Below, piece by piece: positions 11,340 to 22,375 of a DNA stretch of 64,000 bases. Made by a program: the position numbers and the translations under genes. Position 1 is the first letter of the stretch. The number at the start of each line of letters is the position of its first letter. A model generated the notes under the pieces. It worked only from the letters and a program-made list of their open reading frames with translations. It was not told where the DNA came from and did not search any database. Source of the stretch: Echinostoma caproni (taxonomy: Eukaryota; Platyhelminthes; Trematoda; Plagiorchiida; Echinostomatidae); contig UZAN01039853.1 in the NCBI GenBank assembly GCA_900618425.1, positions 44,684 through 108,683 of the forward strand, in the 5' to 3' direction.

Positions 11340-12740
11340 GAAAGTATTCAGACGACGAGATGACATTGCGCTAAGTAAGCCCGATAAGGGAGCAGGAATA
11401 GTATTTAGAAATGAATGCGATAACAGTCACAAACGATTTGGTGTGTTGACCGGTTAGACTTTATTCGTTTACACTGAGAGCCTCCGTTTACGACACGGGG
11501 AAATTGCTTGCGAAGATCCTGGAAACGATCCGGCAGTAAATAGCCAAGCACAGCCTACGGGAAATTTTCGATTTCATGAATACGACCCGGGAACAAAAAA
11601 TAAACGATGATCAAATGTTTTCCCTAGAGCATTCTCGCTGTATCAATTTGAAATCGGTTGGTTTCAGCCGCCGCCGTGATAAAGTGTCTGCGTTTTCTCC
11701 GCGGTCCTGGATACAAAGTCATCAAGGCCTTGTGCGAAGACAGGCAACCTGGTTTGTACAATGTTCGTCTGCTGGCGCCCTCGTAACCCCGATTCCGTAT
11801 ATATGATTTGAACATTAGACCCAGTATATACCGCACGGTTCTCCCCTTCTAAACCAACATTGGTACGGCACTACCAATGAAAACCTGCACGGATTGCAAC
11901 TGCCTTTCAAATGGGAGCGTTGGGATATGTATCGTGGGACCAGTTTCGGTGATGGTTTCGCTCGAAACTACAACCTACATCGAAGAAAATTGAATCCCCA
12001 AATATGTTACGGTAAGAAAATAAAAAGAGCTGATCCTGAAGTGCGCTTTCATCGTTCAGTTTCTATTTAACGGAAAACTGTATCATCAGAGGTATGGTGT
12101 TGCTATGGGCTCTCTACTAGTTCCAATAGTAGCGGATATGTTAAGGGATAAACTAGAGAACCTAGTCCTTTAATCCTGCAATTTTATTAGCGCTATATTG
12201 ACGACATATGTTGCATAACCAACAAAGAGAACAATCTGACCGACATCAGGCAAACGTTTAACAAGGCTCATAAATTCATAAGATTTACTCAGGAAGCAGA
12301 AAAAGTTGATAAATTATCATTCCTTGACGTAGCACTGCACCGGACAACTAATAGATTGCTTGAAATGAGAGCCGGAAAGTACATCAACTTTCACAGTCTT
12401 ATGCCACTTAGACAAAAGTGAAACCTTATTGATCTCCTCATCGCGGGTTTATCAAAGATTTGCTCTGAATCTACGTTCGTAGATGAATTTGGTTAAATTA
12501 TAGACATTCAGAGGGAAACAGATACCCCGAGGTGTTCACCAAAAGAAACCTAGGAAAAAGACCAGAATACCAACCCGTTCAGAAAGCTTTGAAGAAAACG
12601 CTTTTTTAAACGGCTATTCCAAGGAGCGACCTGTCTGATTTGCTTAGGGGACGTTTGGTGCGGGTCTTGAGAGGAACCTTTAATACAGCTAGTTTGTTAT
12701 GCGTATTCCCCGGCTAGCTGTCAGGGCAAGCCTAACCTTC
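11340..12740 (+). mobile_element. Penelope-like element, degenerate, with intact YIDD
   Basis: Reading forward, ALSKPDKGAGIVF (from about 11,368) matches the start of the Penelope RT core. Then, from 12,058, FLFNGKLYHQRYGVAMGS leads to RYIDDI (catalytic YIDD at 12,194-12,205), FIRFTQEAEKVDKLSFLDV and the NRYPEVFTKRN linker that starts the duplicated segment. Several stops and frameshifts separate these blocks, and about 11,640-11,930 looks like an inserted repeat also seen near 8,220-8,400. The element lacks a recognised GIY-YIG domain here. It is a dead retroelement copy, although the catalytic Asp pair survives. Confidence 0.8.
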
Positions 12741-13827
12741 CCCTGAGAATGCTCCCGGTATGCATCCGTAATGAATCGTGATCAGCCACTACCAGGAGGA
12801 ACGCGTCCGCGTTTTCACGGGTGTACTGGCTGCGTTGTCGCTGGGGTAACGGTTAGAGAACGGCAATCTGGTTTGAGTTGTTTCTCTATCGGCACTTTTG
12901 CAACCCCGATTCTGGACAGATGACTAAACTGTGATGCCGCAAGTTTCTCTCTTCCTCAATCCACGTTCGGCTGGCACTGTTTCCTAACGTCTTTCAACTA
13001 AGCCCGTTGGGATAAGCGTTGTGGGACTGGGTTATGTGATAATTAGGTGAGACACGACAATCACCAAAAATGAGAAAATCCAATAAAGGCAGTTTTCCTA
13101 TGCTCAATTCATCTATGGTTATTTACTTCTCCAGATTTGTTTGTAACGAAACCTACAAAGGCCGAATGGCGAGGCAAATGTCCGAGCAGATTAAAATTTG
13201 ATACTGTGGAAAAGGAGTCACACGAAGCGCTATTTTTGCTCACTTAGCCGAATTGGGGTACCAAATGTAGCCCGAATTAGCCTTCAAAGTTACCTTTCGA
13301 TTACAACCCCATCCATTCAAATCGTTAAGTCTCCACAAACCAGCCACTGCGGGAGCGGTCAACATTCGTTTGTTCGCACGCCATCTATTTTCATAGCAGT
13401 GGTTGAACTTTACCATTCAATTACTATGACCGAAGGTCGATCGCATGCGTAACACATCACCATCTGGTTGCACTGTTTTGGAGGAACTGACCGTGTGAGG
13501 CAGCAGGCGAACCACGTTCCTCTCCCAACCAATCACTGCAAGATTTCATCAACCGAATGCCCATCCCATTTTATCACTTCACTTGCTTTCACGAGCTGTA
13601 CCGGCTAGCGGAACAATAAACGAAAACAACTGATGCCTAAGAACGTGTGTTCTCATGTTGTATTAGTCAAAACCTGAAATAGGACGGGAAAGATATTCTG
13701 CCTGTTGTGCCCAATTTGTGCGAATAAACGAGTACTCAGGGCATAGTTTAGTTCGTTTATTACCAGTGTGTACGCATCCGGTAGCCGGTCAGCAGGCTCA
13801 TGAGAAAACAGGCCATCAACACAAAAT
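12516..13827. repeat. 1,312-bp direct duplication, copy 2
   Basis: Partner of 7,920-9,231. It continues a Penelope-like reading upstream and stops one base before the N at 13,828, where copy 1 continues into the dispersed 0.7-kb repeat. Confidence 0.85.
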
Positions 13828-13828
13828 N
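13828..13828. other. Single-N join
   Basis: One N separates the end of the exact duplication from unrelated sequence. It most likely marks a contig join of unknown size. Confidence 0.8.
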
Positions 13829-14358
13829 TCTTCACTGAAGGTGGTTAGTTGTGAATAAGTTGTGCCATACCGCAACGAATAAGCTGTCACAAACAAACAG
13901 CGGCGGCACTACCAGGGGTAGTGGGTTTCAGGCTGATCAGCTTTCTCTCGTTTATAGATCGCATGAGCCCAATGACGGTTTCGTGACAAAGGTCGATGTG
14001 ACTGGCCTTTAAAACTAAAGTCACTGACCCCTTCACTTCGGAGGCGAGGGATTACTTCCTGGTGCCTTGCGGTTGACACTTGGTTGTGCAAAGGCTAGAG
14101 GTGCAACCTCAAAATAGAAAACGCCGAGTGTCGCTGGGGACGATTGTCGAACCAAACTCCCAAGTAACTTCATGCTCATGATCATGTCTGGAGCCGGCTT
14201 CCAAGGAACCAATTGCAGTAAAGTAACGTAAGCTCTCGTTTGTTTGGTACTTCTGACAATGTCCAGATAAGAAATAGGTGGTTTACTTGCGATCCGCTTG
14301 CACAGTCGACCAAATAGCTCGGGTCCCCAACTATGGGAGACCGGAGAAAGCTCGAACT
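13829..14358. repeat. Probable dispersed repeat carrying a minus-strand open frame
   Basis: The minus strand is open from inside the neighbouring terminal exon (14,400) to 14,033. The protein past residue 12 has no recognised domain and ends in a Pro/Ser-rich stretch. The switch at about 14,358 is abrupt: to its right the sequence is nearly identical to copy 4's terminal exon at 10,764, to its left it is unrelated. I read the left part as a different repeat joined to the exon. Confidence 0.35.
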
Positions 14359-14828
14359 GATAGCATCTATTCCAAGAATACAACTTACTCATTGATGGTG
14401 CTGTAGAAAAACCGTTATGGGCAGAATGGAATCGTTCAACGAGAGAATGATCGATAAAAGTTGAATTAACCCAAACATCACTACGGCTTCGGAAATGATA
14501 TCTGTGTGATCCTTCTGGGTTTTTTCATTTCACTTCTTGTTGCATACACAAAAATAGAATTTGGGGAAGCAGGAAGCGCCTAATCAAAGGGCTGTCATAC
14601 AGTATATAATAGTTAATAGTTGTACCAATAAGCGATATCTTTCACTGCAACTAGTGTACCATTGAAAAGCAGTATTCGAGAAATACAAGCGGCATAAAAG
14701 ATCTGTTGGCTTCTTCAGATCAGTGAATGGTCCCGTTCAATCAAAATACAGAAGAACTCACTATACGGTGGTGGAACTGTATTTGTTGACACAGGGAAAT
14801 CATCATATTGGTTGATTGATACATGAGT
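14359..14828 (-). CDS. Short-exon family, copy 3: middle and terminal exons
   Basis: The middle exon (about 14,828 to 14,762) encodes THVSINQYDDFPVSTNTV followed by PPPY, and ends at a GTGAGT donor (14,761-14,756). The terminal exon starts after TTTTTCTACAG (AG at 14,402-14,401) and reads in frame PSMSKLYSWNRCYQ before entering other repeat sequence, staying open to 14,033. The intron and start of the last exon are very similar to copy 4, so the two are recent relatives. The 5' exon is cut off by a dispersed repeat that starts near 14,905. Function unknown. Confidence 0.45.
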
Positions 14829-14904
14829 TGGCTCAGATTTATTTAGGAAACGAGTGTTTCATCTCAAACAGGATTGAAATGATATCCTGGTGATGGTAAG
14901 AATC

Positions 14905-15615
14905 AGTAGCCAGGGCATAATTTGGTTCGTCTATTACCAGTGTGTACGCATTCAGTAGGCGGTTAGCAGGCCGCAATGAGCAAACAGACCGTCAACATAA
15001 AATGCAAGCGCAGGCTTTACAAGAGATTGGCGTGCGATCGAGCAGGATAGCGTAGTCGCAAGTGGAACGTGATTTATTGATACTATTCGATTTTTTCATT
15101 GAGCGTTTTCTTTTGACGTGTGTGCGTAAACGTGGTTTGTAGGCAGCTGCAATCTATCAATCACTCAATTGGTTGATCAGGCCAAGAGCATGTGTACAGG
15201 TTTGACCAATTATCGAGCCATTAAATAGTGATTCAGATGAAGAAGCTGGATGTGTGATCACGATATGTGTTCTCAGAAAGACGAATGGTCTAAAAGAAAC
15301 GGCTGTCAAATGACGAAATATCAGAGGTATACGTACAGGTGTTTCTCACTGATAAACAGGTTTTGATTACTTTAACAGATGCACACAGGTATGTTAGGCA
15401 ACCGCTCCAGGTGATGTGCTTTCGGGCATGGTCTCTAGAACAATCAGACATCGCTCGTTCAAGTCACCCGATATGCAAACAGCATATTTTGATTGCCGTA
15501 CAGATCTGTACTTGTTTGATCTTTATTTGTTTTCAACTTACAAACGCAGCGCGATTCTTCCTAACTGTTCGGTGTCTTCCAACAACGTTTGTTTACGTAG
15601 GTTACATCTCTCGTA
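14905..15615 (+). repeat. Dispersed ~0.7-kb repeat, copy B
   Basis: Collinear diverged partner of 9,130-9,910. ORFs on both strands overlap its right end (plus 15,416-15,835 and minus 15,966-15,538). Neither shows a domain, and the alignment with copy A does not keep a frame. Confidence 0.65.
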
Positions 15616-16119
15616 TCTAGTAACGTTTATGCATAATGTTATGCGATTTATATCTGACCGACGAAACGTCAATGGTATTTCCTTAGTAGCTTTAAGGTCG
15701 ATGTGTTTAGTATCTAGCGCAATGAAAAGAGCGATTATTTTTTTGATCCTCTTCAGACGGATTCTCGAGCGAGATGAGTTTGTGGAAAACGGAGTTCCGG
15801 ATGATATCGTCGAGAGTTTTCTTGATGAATTGTGAAATGATGATAGTGTCAAATGGGGTGACGTCAGCGGTCTTCGAAAGATCCGACGGCAAATCTCCCG
15901 AGAGGGAAAATCAGCATAGTCGATAAACCGGTTTTGAAGTTTGATTATTTTCCAAGGAGAGAGCATGTTGGGAAATATGCATTTAACGATGTTCTTTCCC
16001 AGCAGCCACTCACTGCTCAGTGGTACAATTTGAAATGAATATTAATTCAGTAGGGAAACGTCTTATCAACACTCACGATACACATCGCTGGACTCATGCC
16101 GGAGCAAATATTATCTTTC
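15616..16119. other. Unassigned stretch with overlapping ORFs on both strands
   Basis: A minus-strand ORF of 142 codons (15,966-15,538) and a plus-strand ORF of 139 codons cover the same bases. I recognise neither product. Ordinary chance openness in repeat DNA is the simplest reading. Confidence 0.3.
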
Positions 16120-16568
16120 TGTGGTGAGCCAGGTCTACGAAGTGACGCCTACCCTGGAGCGGTGCGTTAAAGCTTTTGGACACCTGCAATCAATCAAATT
16201 TCAAAAGTGACGTCAAAGACGCACGTACGTGTCACTGCTTCTGACTACACACCATAGGCAGACCGTGCCAGCCAAACCGAGACGGTGCGGTCCAGACAGA
16301 AGCAGAATGACGCAAGCAATGTTGGAATGCGATTGGTGGAAGCCTAGAGAACCAATGATTTTCTCTTGTACATAGTATTTAATCACCCTCATTTCTTCCA
16401 ATAAATGAACTACCATTCCTGTGACCTTTTGCTCGCGTCTGTCACGTGGTATATTGAGTGCCAGTGCCACTGCATCCCAGTGCTTCCGTATTCCACTCAG
16501 TGATAGCTGATCCTTGATTCGCGTTCCGTGATTCCTATTACGTAGTCCGTGTTCCAAGCTCCGTGCGT
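16120..16568 (+). repeat. Dispersed 0.47-kb repeat E, copy 1
   Basis: It starts TGTGGTGAGCC, has a TATTTAAT box near 16,375, a CCAATAAATGAAC polyadenylation-like box near 16,400 and the landmark GTGATAGCTGATCC near 16,500, and ends in an ACT-type simple repeat. The same order is seen at 25,143-25,618 (minus) and 26,004-26,485 (plus). The middle signals look LTR-like, the simple-repeat tail looks SINE-like. I cannot decide the class. Confidence 0.7.
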
Positions 16569-16690
16569 ATTATTACTACAACTACAACTACTACTACTAC
16601 TACTACCACTACTACTACTACTACAACTACTACTACTACTACCACTACTACTACTACCACTACTATTACTACTATTACTACGATCATTAC
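16569..16690. repeat. ACT/ACA trinucleotide microsatellite
   Basis: Imperfect (ACT)n with ACA and ATT interruptions, at the tail of repeat E copy 1. The poly-Leu and poly-Ser frames across it are products of the repeat. Confidence 0.9.
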
Positions 16691-16898
16691 ACTTTCTTTC
16701 GACAACAGCATCCACACAGTGGTTTTATGTACAGGGAACTAAAACTTAGGGTGCCAGGCTAAAAGATATCGAACAGAAGGGCTAGCCTCCACAACAGTGC
16801 ATACTGCTCACCGAACAGTTCTAACTATATTTACACATAAAGGTATCTAATTGCTTCTCGCGGCCTTCCACAGTAGATCACGTTTGGAAAAAGTAAGC

Positions 16899-17631
16899 TC
16901 AAGCGAATTGAAAATAGCGAAAAATTCGGAACGTACACATCGGTGGTGCTGTGAAAAAATCGCGATGGACAGAATAGAAACATTCAATAGCGGAGGGATA
17001 ATTTAAATTTCAATGAATATTAACGTCCTTTTGGTTTCGGAAACCATATCTCTAGCCTAAAATGCAAACTTGATCTATTTTCCCTTGAAGATTAGTATTT
17101 AAGCAAGACAAACAGTAATCTGGAATAGTTCAGTAGGATTGAAAACGCCGGAGTAGAACTTACCAAAGTTGAGCGGAGCTGGATTCGAGTGGTTGGGTGA
17201 TACGTAAAACTTGAAATGTGAACTACTTCAGTTTTTGGTTAACATGTGTGTCTATATTCAGTTAAATTTATTGAATTAATATGTATTTTTTACTTTTAAT
17301 TTAGATTGAAGTACAGATTGCAAAACAAACGTGTGTGATCCCTTTCCTCATTTGGCCGTCAATTTCTGCTTTTGTTTTCCCCATCACAAGCTGACCACAA
17401 CGAAAGATGCATGATAAGAAACACCATGGCAAATATCGGAATGAAACTAAACCCATTATGTTGACTGGAGAAGAAAATACGAAGGTCCCCATTCGACGTA
17501 TATATGAGGTCATTTTTGTGGTTTCGGGTATCCATCATAACTTCAGACAATAAAGTAACGATCTTCCTTGCTCGACCTGTGGCTTTGGTAATTGATAAAC
17601 AAACCATGATAACCGGAAAAGCTTGAGGCAT
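16899..17631 (-). CDS. Short-exon family, copy 2: three exon-like parts
   Basis: This is the most complete unit. A 5' frame opens at ATG 17,631 (MPQAFPVIMVCLSITKATG, hydrophobic start) and stays open to 17,359, with a second hydrophobic run FIPIFAMVFLIMHLSLW. Its first codons align codon by codon with the 5' frame of copy 1. The middle exon (17,209-17,164, 46 bases, after TTTCAAG) encodes FYVSPNHSNPAPLNF and ends at a perfect GTAAGT donor (17,163-17,158). The terminal exon starts after TTTTTTCACAG (AG 16,951-16,950) and reads APPMCTFRIFRYFQFA and a stop at 16,899. The donor of the 5' exon was not identified. A small secreted or membrane-anchored peptide is possible. Function unknown. Confidence 0.5.
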
Positions 17632-17689
17632 GCATATTTGGGCTCGTCAGATTGCCCTCTTGACGAGCTCAGATTATATCGGTTGTACC

Positions 17690-17728
17690 CCACAGAACTC
17701 AAACCGACCTCCGTCTACACTTTGTTTC
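17690..17728. repeat. 39-base repeat flanking the N gap, left
   Basis: Identical to 18,144-18,182 on the other side of the gap. This points to two contig ends that overlap or to a tandem repeat that was not resolved. Confidence 0.9.
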
Positions 17729-18143
17729 NNNNNNNNNNNNNNNNNNNNNNNNNNNNNNNNNNNNNNNNNNNNNNNNNNNNNNNNNNNNNNNNNNNNNNNN
17801 NNNNNNNNNNNNNNNNNNNNNNNNNNNNNNNNNNNNNNNNNNNNNNNNNNNNNNNNNNNNNNNNNNNNNNNNNNNNNNNNNNNNNNNNNNNNNNNNNNNN
17901 NNNNNNNNNNNNNNNNNNNNNNNNNNNNNNNNNNNNNNNNNNNNNNNNNNNNNNNNNNNNNNNNNNNNNNNNNNNNNNNNNNNNNNNNNNNNNNNNNNNN
18001 NNNNNNNNNNNNNNNNNNNNNNNNNNNNNNNNNNNNNNNNNNNNNNNNNNNNNNNNNNNNNNNNNNNNNNNNNNNNNNNNNNNNNNNNNNNNNNNNNNNN
18101 NNNNNNNNNNNNNNNNNNNNNNNNNNNNNNNNNNNNNNNNNNN
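17729..18143. other. Assembly gap (415 N)
   Basis: Run of N. ORFs reported across it are meaningless. The same 39 bases sit on both sides. Confidence 1.
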
Positions 18144-18182
18144 CCACAGAACTCAAACCGACCTCCGTCTACACTTTGTTTC

Positions 18183-20335
18183 AAGAGGAATAAACCGAAA
18201 TATTCCGCTAAGGATAGAACACGTTGTGCTGTGTCAGTTGGGTTGAGTTCACGTGAAATCGGCTGACTATGTGATAAGAGATTATTAATTTCCGTAAGAC
18301 GGACTGTGGGGTGGAACGAGTGATGGGCTCTCATAAAGCGGACGAATCGTCCAAAAAGCCAACACAGTCAGCTGACATCGATATTTTTGTCGAACCGGTA
18401 ACAACACAAGCACCAAGTCAACGGTGATGATGATCAGTGTTTTGAAACGAACAGTACACGTGACGTCGATGTGNGTGTTTCCTTGTTATAATAATAAACA
18501 ATACACCATGTAAAGAAGACTCTTGTGGTGTGGATTTCACACTGAAAATCCGTACCCGCAAATCCCGAGTTTCATGTTCTATGACCATTGTATTCACGAA
18601 ACGAAATTTTGTTCTGGTGCGTATTGCGATTCGAATGAGTCCTTCTCGGCTGCTTGCATAATTTTTATTTCATCAACTTGACACGCGACTGCCTGTTTAC
18701 CAGTTTCTGATACCCCCGAAGTGTTTACTGCTATTATACAGACGTGTGATGACCGCATTCGTACTGCCTTTTAGGAAATTGAAAATACAAGTTGGCAAAC
18801 AAGCTCACTTTCGGTGCTACACTAACTGACCATTTACAGCACAATTCATAACAAATTAAACAGGCGGTGAGAGGAGACACATGTGCGAAGGGAATCAGAG
18901 TTTAAGATGAGATTGTATTGAGAAAGAGTTTGAATCCCGGATTGACAAGGGCGGGAAGGCAAAAGGAAAATGCGAATCATTTTACTGAGTCTAATCATAC
19001 AGTCAAACTGCTTCAGGCCTTCCGTCCTCTCTAGTCAACGAAGCGAAGGTTATCTTGAGACATCATGTTCGGAATTATGACAAGTGCCAAGACGATTACC
19101 ATCTGACCTCACAACCCTCACCTTGTGTGACCAGAAGAGGTTGGTAGGATCGCTGGTCTCATCATGCCCATCCACTTATAATATGATAACGTAACCTCCG
19201 TTCATTAACTCTCATTCACCGACCCCCCCTTTGGCAATCGATATAAGAAGTTCCATTGACGGCTATTTAGCCACCAAGCTATCATATGCTGTTTGTTGAA
19301 CAACACACACCGGGAGATATGCGCGTTTAAGAGGCATTATAAATGTTTCACGCATTCGTTTTATTACTATTTTTTGAGTCACCTTGCCAGTAACAAGAGA
19401 TAGATATCTTTTTCTCACGGATATCAAAAAAGAATTTAGAAGTGAATTGAAAACAGTTGTTGTTGCGTTATCTGTACAGCCGTAAAACGGATGAGTCAGA
19501 CACTGTTGGCAATTATGCGACCAACGGTGCTTGTGTTTGTGTCTTTTCACACAAGCTGGTTCAGTTCACGTCACTATGTTCTAGGTAGTCCGTATTTCCG
19601 TGATCTAATCGATTCAAAATCGTAATACGTAATACAAAGTAATGCTCTTTACTTAGCATCCTTTTTTGATCTATAGAACTATGATGTAACCAACGCATAA
19701 TTGGGAAATCATTGTTAACCAGTCAGAGATTGAAAGACGACTGAAACGAAATATACAACAACCAACTCCAATAGTTTCATCAAAACAACTGGTTATACGT
19801 AAGTAGAACGGTTGACAAGACTTGCTCTGCTTGTGAATTGTGTTTGTCATACAGAGTCAACTGGTCAGTGTTCACTCAAAAGCCTTGAAAGTACCCTGCA
19901 TATCATTCCGCTTCTGCCAGGACTAACCAGTGAATGCTCTAAATCTATTGAGAATTGAGCTCTGAAACCGGTTAACTAGATACGAATAAATGGCAAGCTA
20001 CTGAGAGCCATCCATCAGCAAATGCCTTCAGGGCTCAACCCAAAACCCGAAATAGATTCAACTTTGGAATGCGGTCAGGGTCCTTTACTGATTGATGATC
20101 TACTGTGGTTACAAATTGTTTTCCATGTTCAGCCTGATTATGCTTGCATTGGTGCGTGATACATTACGCATATCAAGTATTTAACCAGTTCCACGTCAAA
20201 GTGCGATTACCTTAATGCTACGTTTTTGCCATCATTATTAATAACATCATAGGTATCTGTCTCGTGGCGTTTCTGACTAGGTTTTGCCTGCGAGTACTGG
20301 TCACAAGTGTTGTGGCCTGCAGTTAACTGAAACGT
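18183..20335. other. No recognisable gene; old repeat piece
   Basis: No domain was seen. The segment 18,779-18,870 aligns with 22,236-22,325 (shared pattern ACAAGTT-GCRAACAAGCTC), so it is part of an old dispersed repeat. A 95-codon minus-strand ORF (19,550-19,263) is unassigned. There is an N at 18,474. Confidence 0.4.
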
Positions 20336-20347
20336 TCACCGCACACG

Positions 20348-20390
20348 CCTATATATATATATATATATGTATATATATTTATATATAATG
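20348..20390. repeat. TA microsatellite
   Basis: Mostly alternating TA with a few interruptions, just downstream of the last exon region of short-exon copy 1. Confidence 0.9.
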
Positions 20391-20459
20391 CTGCTTTCTA
20401 TCAGCGGTATTTCACATTGGACCAAATCAAGAAAATTAGCCTGCTTTTGATACAAAATA

Positions 20460-21071
20460 GTAGAAATTCGGAACGTACGCATTCGCGGAAAAATCGTAAC
20501 AGACGGGATAGAATCATTCAACGGAAGATTAGTTAATGGCAGTTCAATTGACCCGAAGATCTTCATGATTTCGGAAATGATATCCCCCTGGTCGACTCAA
20601 GGATTGATTTGTTTTTCGATAAAGTAGGTAAACCATTGAAAAAGTGGTATTCGAGACAGATNGAATGAGATTAACTTACCCATCATTGGTGGAGCTGGAC
20701 ACGTCGATACAGGAAAAGATTCAAGAGGTTTATTGATGTACGAAACTGCTTCAGTTTTGTCAAGGCCTGAATTTCGATTCAGTTAAATTTATTCAAGAAA
20801 CACGTGTTGTATCTGAAATTCAATTGAAATTATATTCTGCCAACGTGTAGATTGCTTTCAATTCCCTCGTTCCGCTTCTCCGCCAAAATCGTTTCTGATC
20901 TGAAGGATACAAACGGCATTACGAATATCAGAATGAAACTAGTTGAAACCACTTGTTAATTCGAGTGTAAAATACGAAGGACCCAGTTGACAAACAAGAC
21001 AGTCCTGCAACAGGTTTCGTTGATGGATCTGTGTATTTGATAGCTGACAAAGCAATAATTGTCAGACTCAT
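20460..21071 (-). CDS. Short-exon family, copy 1: three exon-like parts
   Basis: A 5' frame opens at ATG 21,071 (MSLTIIALSAIKYTDPSTK, hydrophobic start) for 47 codons and aligns codon by codon with the 5' frame of copy 2. The middle exon (20,745-20,680, 66 bases after GAAGCAG) encodes SYINKPLESFPVSTCPAPP followed by MM and G, and ends at a perfect GTAAGT donor (20,679-20,674). The terminal region near 20,484 reads MRTFRISTILYQKQ, matching copy 2, but a small deletion has removed the CAG acceptor, so the last splice is probably broken. An N lies in the second intron (20,662). Function unknown. Confidence 0.45.
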
Positions 21072-21189
21072 GTGGGGTGAGTTGTCATTTCCTTCTTAGG
21101 CACATATCAAAGGACTCACACTGAATTCCTTCTGTGCTGTTTCATACAGGATGTAAATAACAGATATTTGTGGAAACAGGTGTTGCAAG

Positions 21190-21520
21190 AGCTTATTTTA
21201 TTTTTACTGTGGTACGGACTCGATGAGCCGCATGGTTGGTAGACTATCCGAACGGATTCGTGAACAAAACATTTCGTGGCTAAATACCGGAATGATTAAG
21301 TCAGTCACCAGTGCAGTGATTCCGCATCTAACTGAAGCAAGTTACACTGTGAACTTGGTCGGGGCTTTTCGCTCCCTGTATAAAGTCCGAGGGCGATCAT
21401 CAAGACAGGTTTGCTGTCAGATGCTAACCACAGCCGCAGCAGTGGGAACTTGTTGGCTCAACCCCCTCTATGTGTCCAAAAAAACAATTTGTGCAGGTGC
21501 TTGAGCTTCCCTTGCCCTAC
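21190..21520 (+). mobile_element. Penelope-like element 3' end: GIY-YIG endonuclease
   Basis: The frame from 21,223 reads MSRMVGRLSERIREQNISWL and goes on for 93 codons. The GRxxRRLxERIREHxxxWL pattern followed by an alternating hydrophobic tail is the C-terminal GIY-YIG domain of flatworm Penelope-like elements. The upstream Cys-rich part is degenerate. It faces a related copy on the other strand at 22,376-22,760. Truncated and probably inactive. Confidence 0.7.
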
Positions 21521-21939
21521 TCCCACACGTACACCTTAGCTTGAGTAATCTTGATAGTCGGCTAGAATAACAAACAATTATGTAATCACGGTGAGTCCGA
21601 TTTCCAATCTGATCATTAAATCAATTGTAGTAATCTTTGATATGATGTGGTATTATTTTGCCAAGACAATTTGATTCATAAATAGTGATGTATTAGTAGA
21701 AATAAGGATAACTAAAAACAAGCTTTTTGCCACACTGTTGATTGGTTTAGAATATGCACTATGGGAATATTCGGACAAGTACTGCATTGTATTCCATTGT
21801 GTTGTGAAGAATTCTTCAAGCAACAATGCCTAGATTTCAGCCTAAAATGTTTCGCACTCTAAGACTGGGATACAAAATGATGGAAAATATTTGGAAAATG
21901 ATGAACACGTCCGATACAACAATGATAGAACGTAAACAG

Positions 21940-22090
21940 AAGATTTAAAATTAGTTCATTTAGGATCTTATTTTTTTTAGTTAGAATACGAGTCAAATAG
22001 GGTACTGTTGAACTGCAATAAAGGAGTATGCGGTAGAGTAAGCAGCGGTAACTGGATCCGGTTTTAGCGTGGAAACGGCAACCAGATGGG
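21940..22090 (-). repeat. Short-exon family remnant (intron piece)
   Basis: The pattern GGTACTGTTGAACTGCAATA and the neighbouring bases align with the conserved intron segment between middle and terminal exons of copies 3 and 4 (GTACCGTTGAAAAGCAGTAT). No open exon is left. Confidence 0.35.
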
Positions 22091-22375
22091 TCTGGATTGA
22101 GTGAATTACTGGGATGGTTACGACTCCTACGAGCGTGATTCTCCTATGAAATAACACATCAATCATACAATTTTGTGATTATATAGTTTCACTTGTTCGA
22201 ATACACCATCATCACCCATTGTAAGAAAACACAAGTTAGCGAACAAGCTCGTTTGCGGTGATTCTTCTACAGGCTAATAAATCACAATTTATATCTAACT
22301 GTTTGGAAGCGAGTAGAAATCATGATAAGTTGGAAAAGAGATAATCAACATTCCCGTTCCATCATCGGATGTTGC

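Noticed and set aside
15416..15966. Two overlapping ORFs of about 140 codons on opposite strands
   Set aside because: They cover the edge of a dispersed repeat, show no domain, and the frame is not kept in the sister copy at 9.1-9.9 kb.
16497..16749. Poly-Ser and poly-Leu ORFs on opposite strands
   Set aside because: They are translations of the ACT microsatellite at the tail of repeat E.
17623..18334. Long ORFs of 160-211 codons
   Set aside because: They cross the run of N. The coding parts on the two sides are only the 39-base flanking repeat and short ends.
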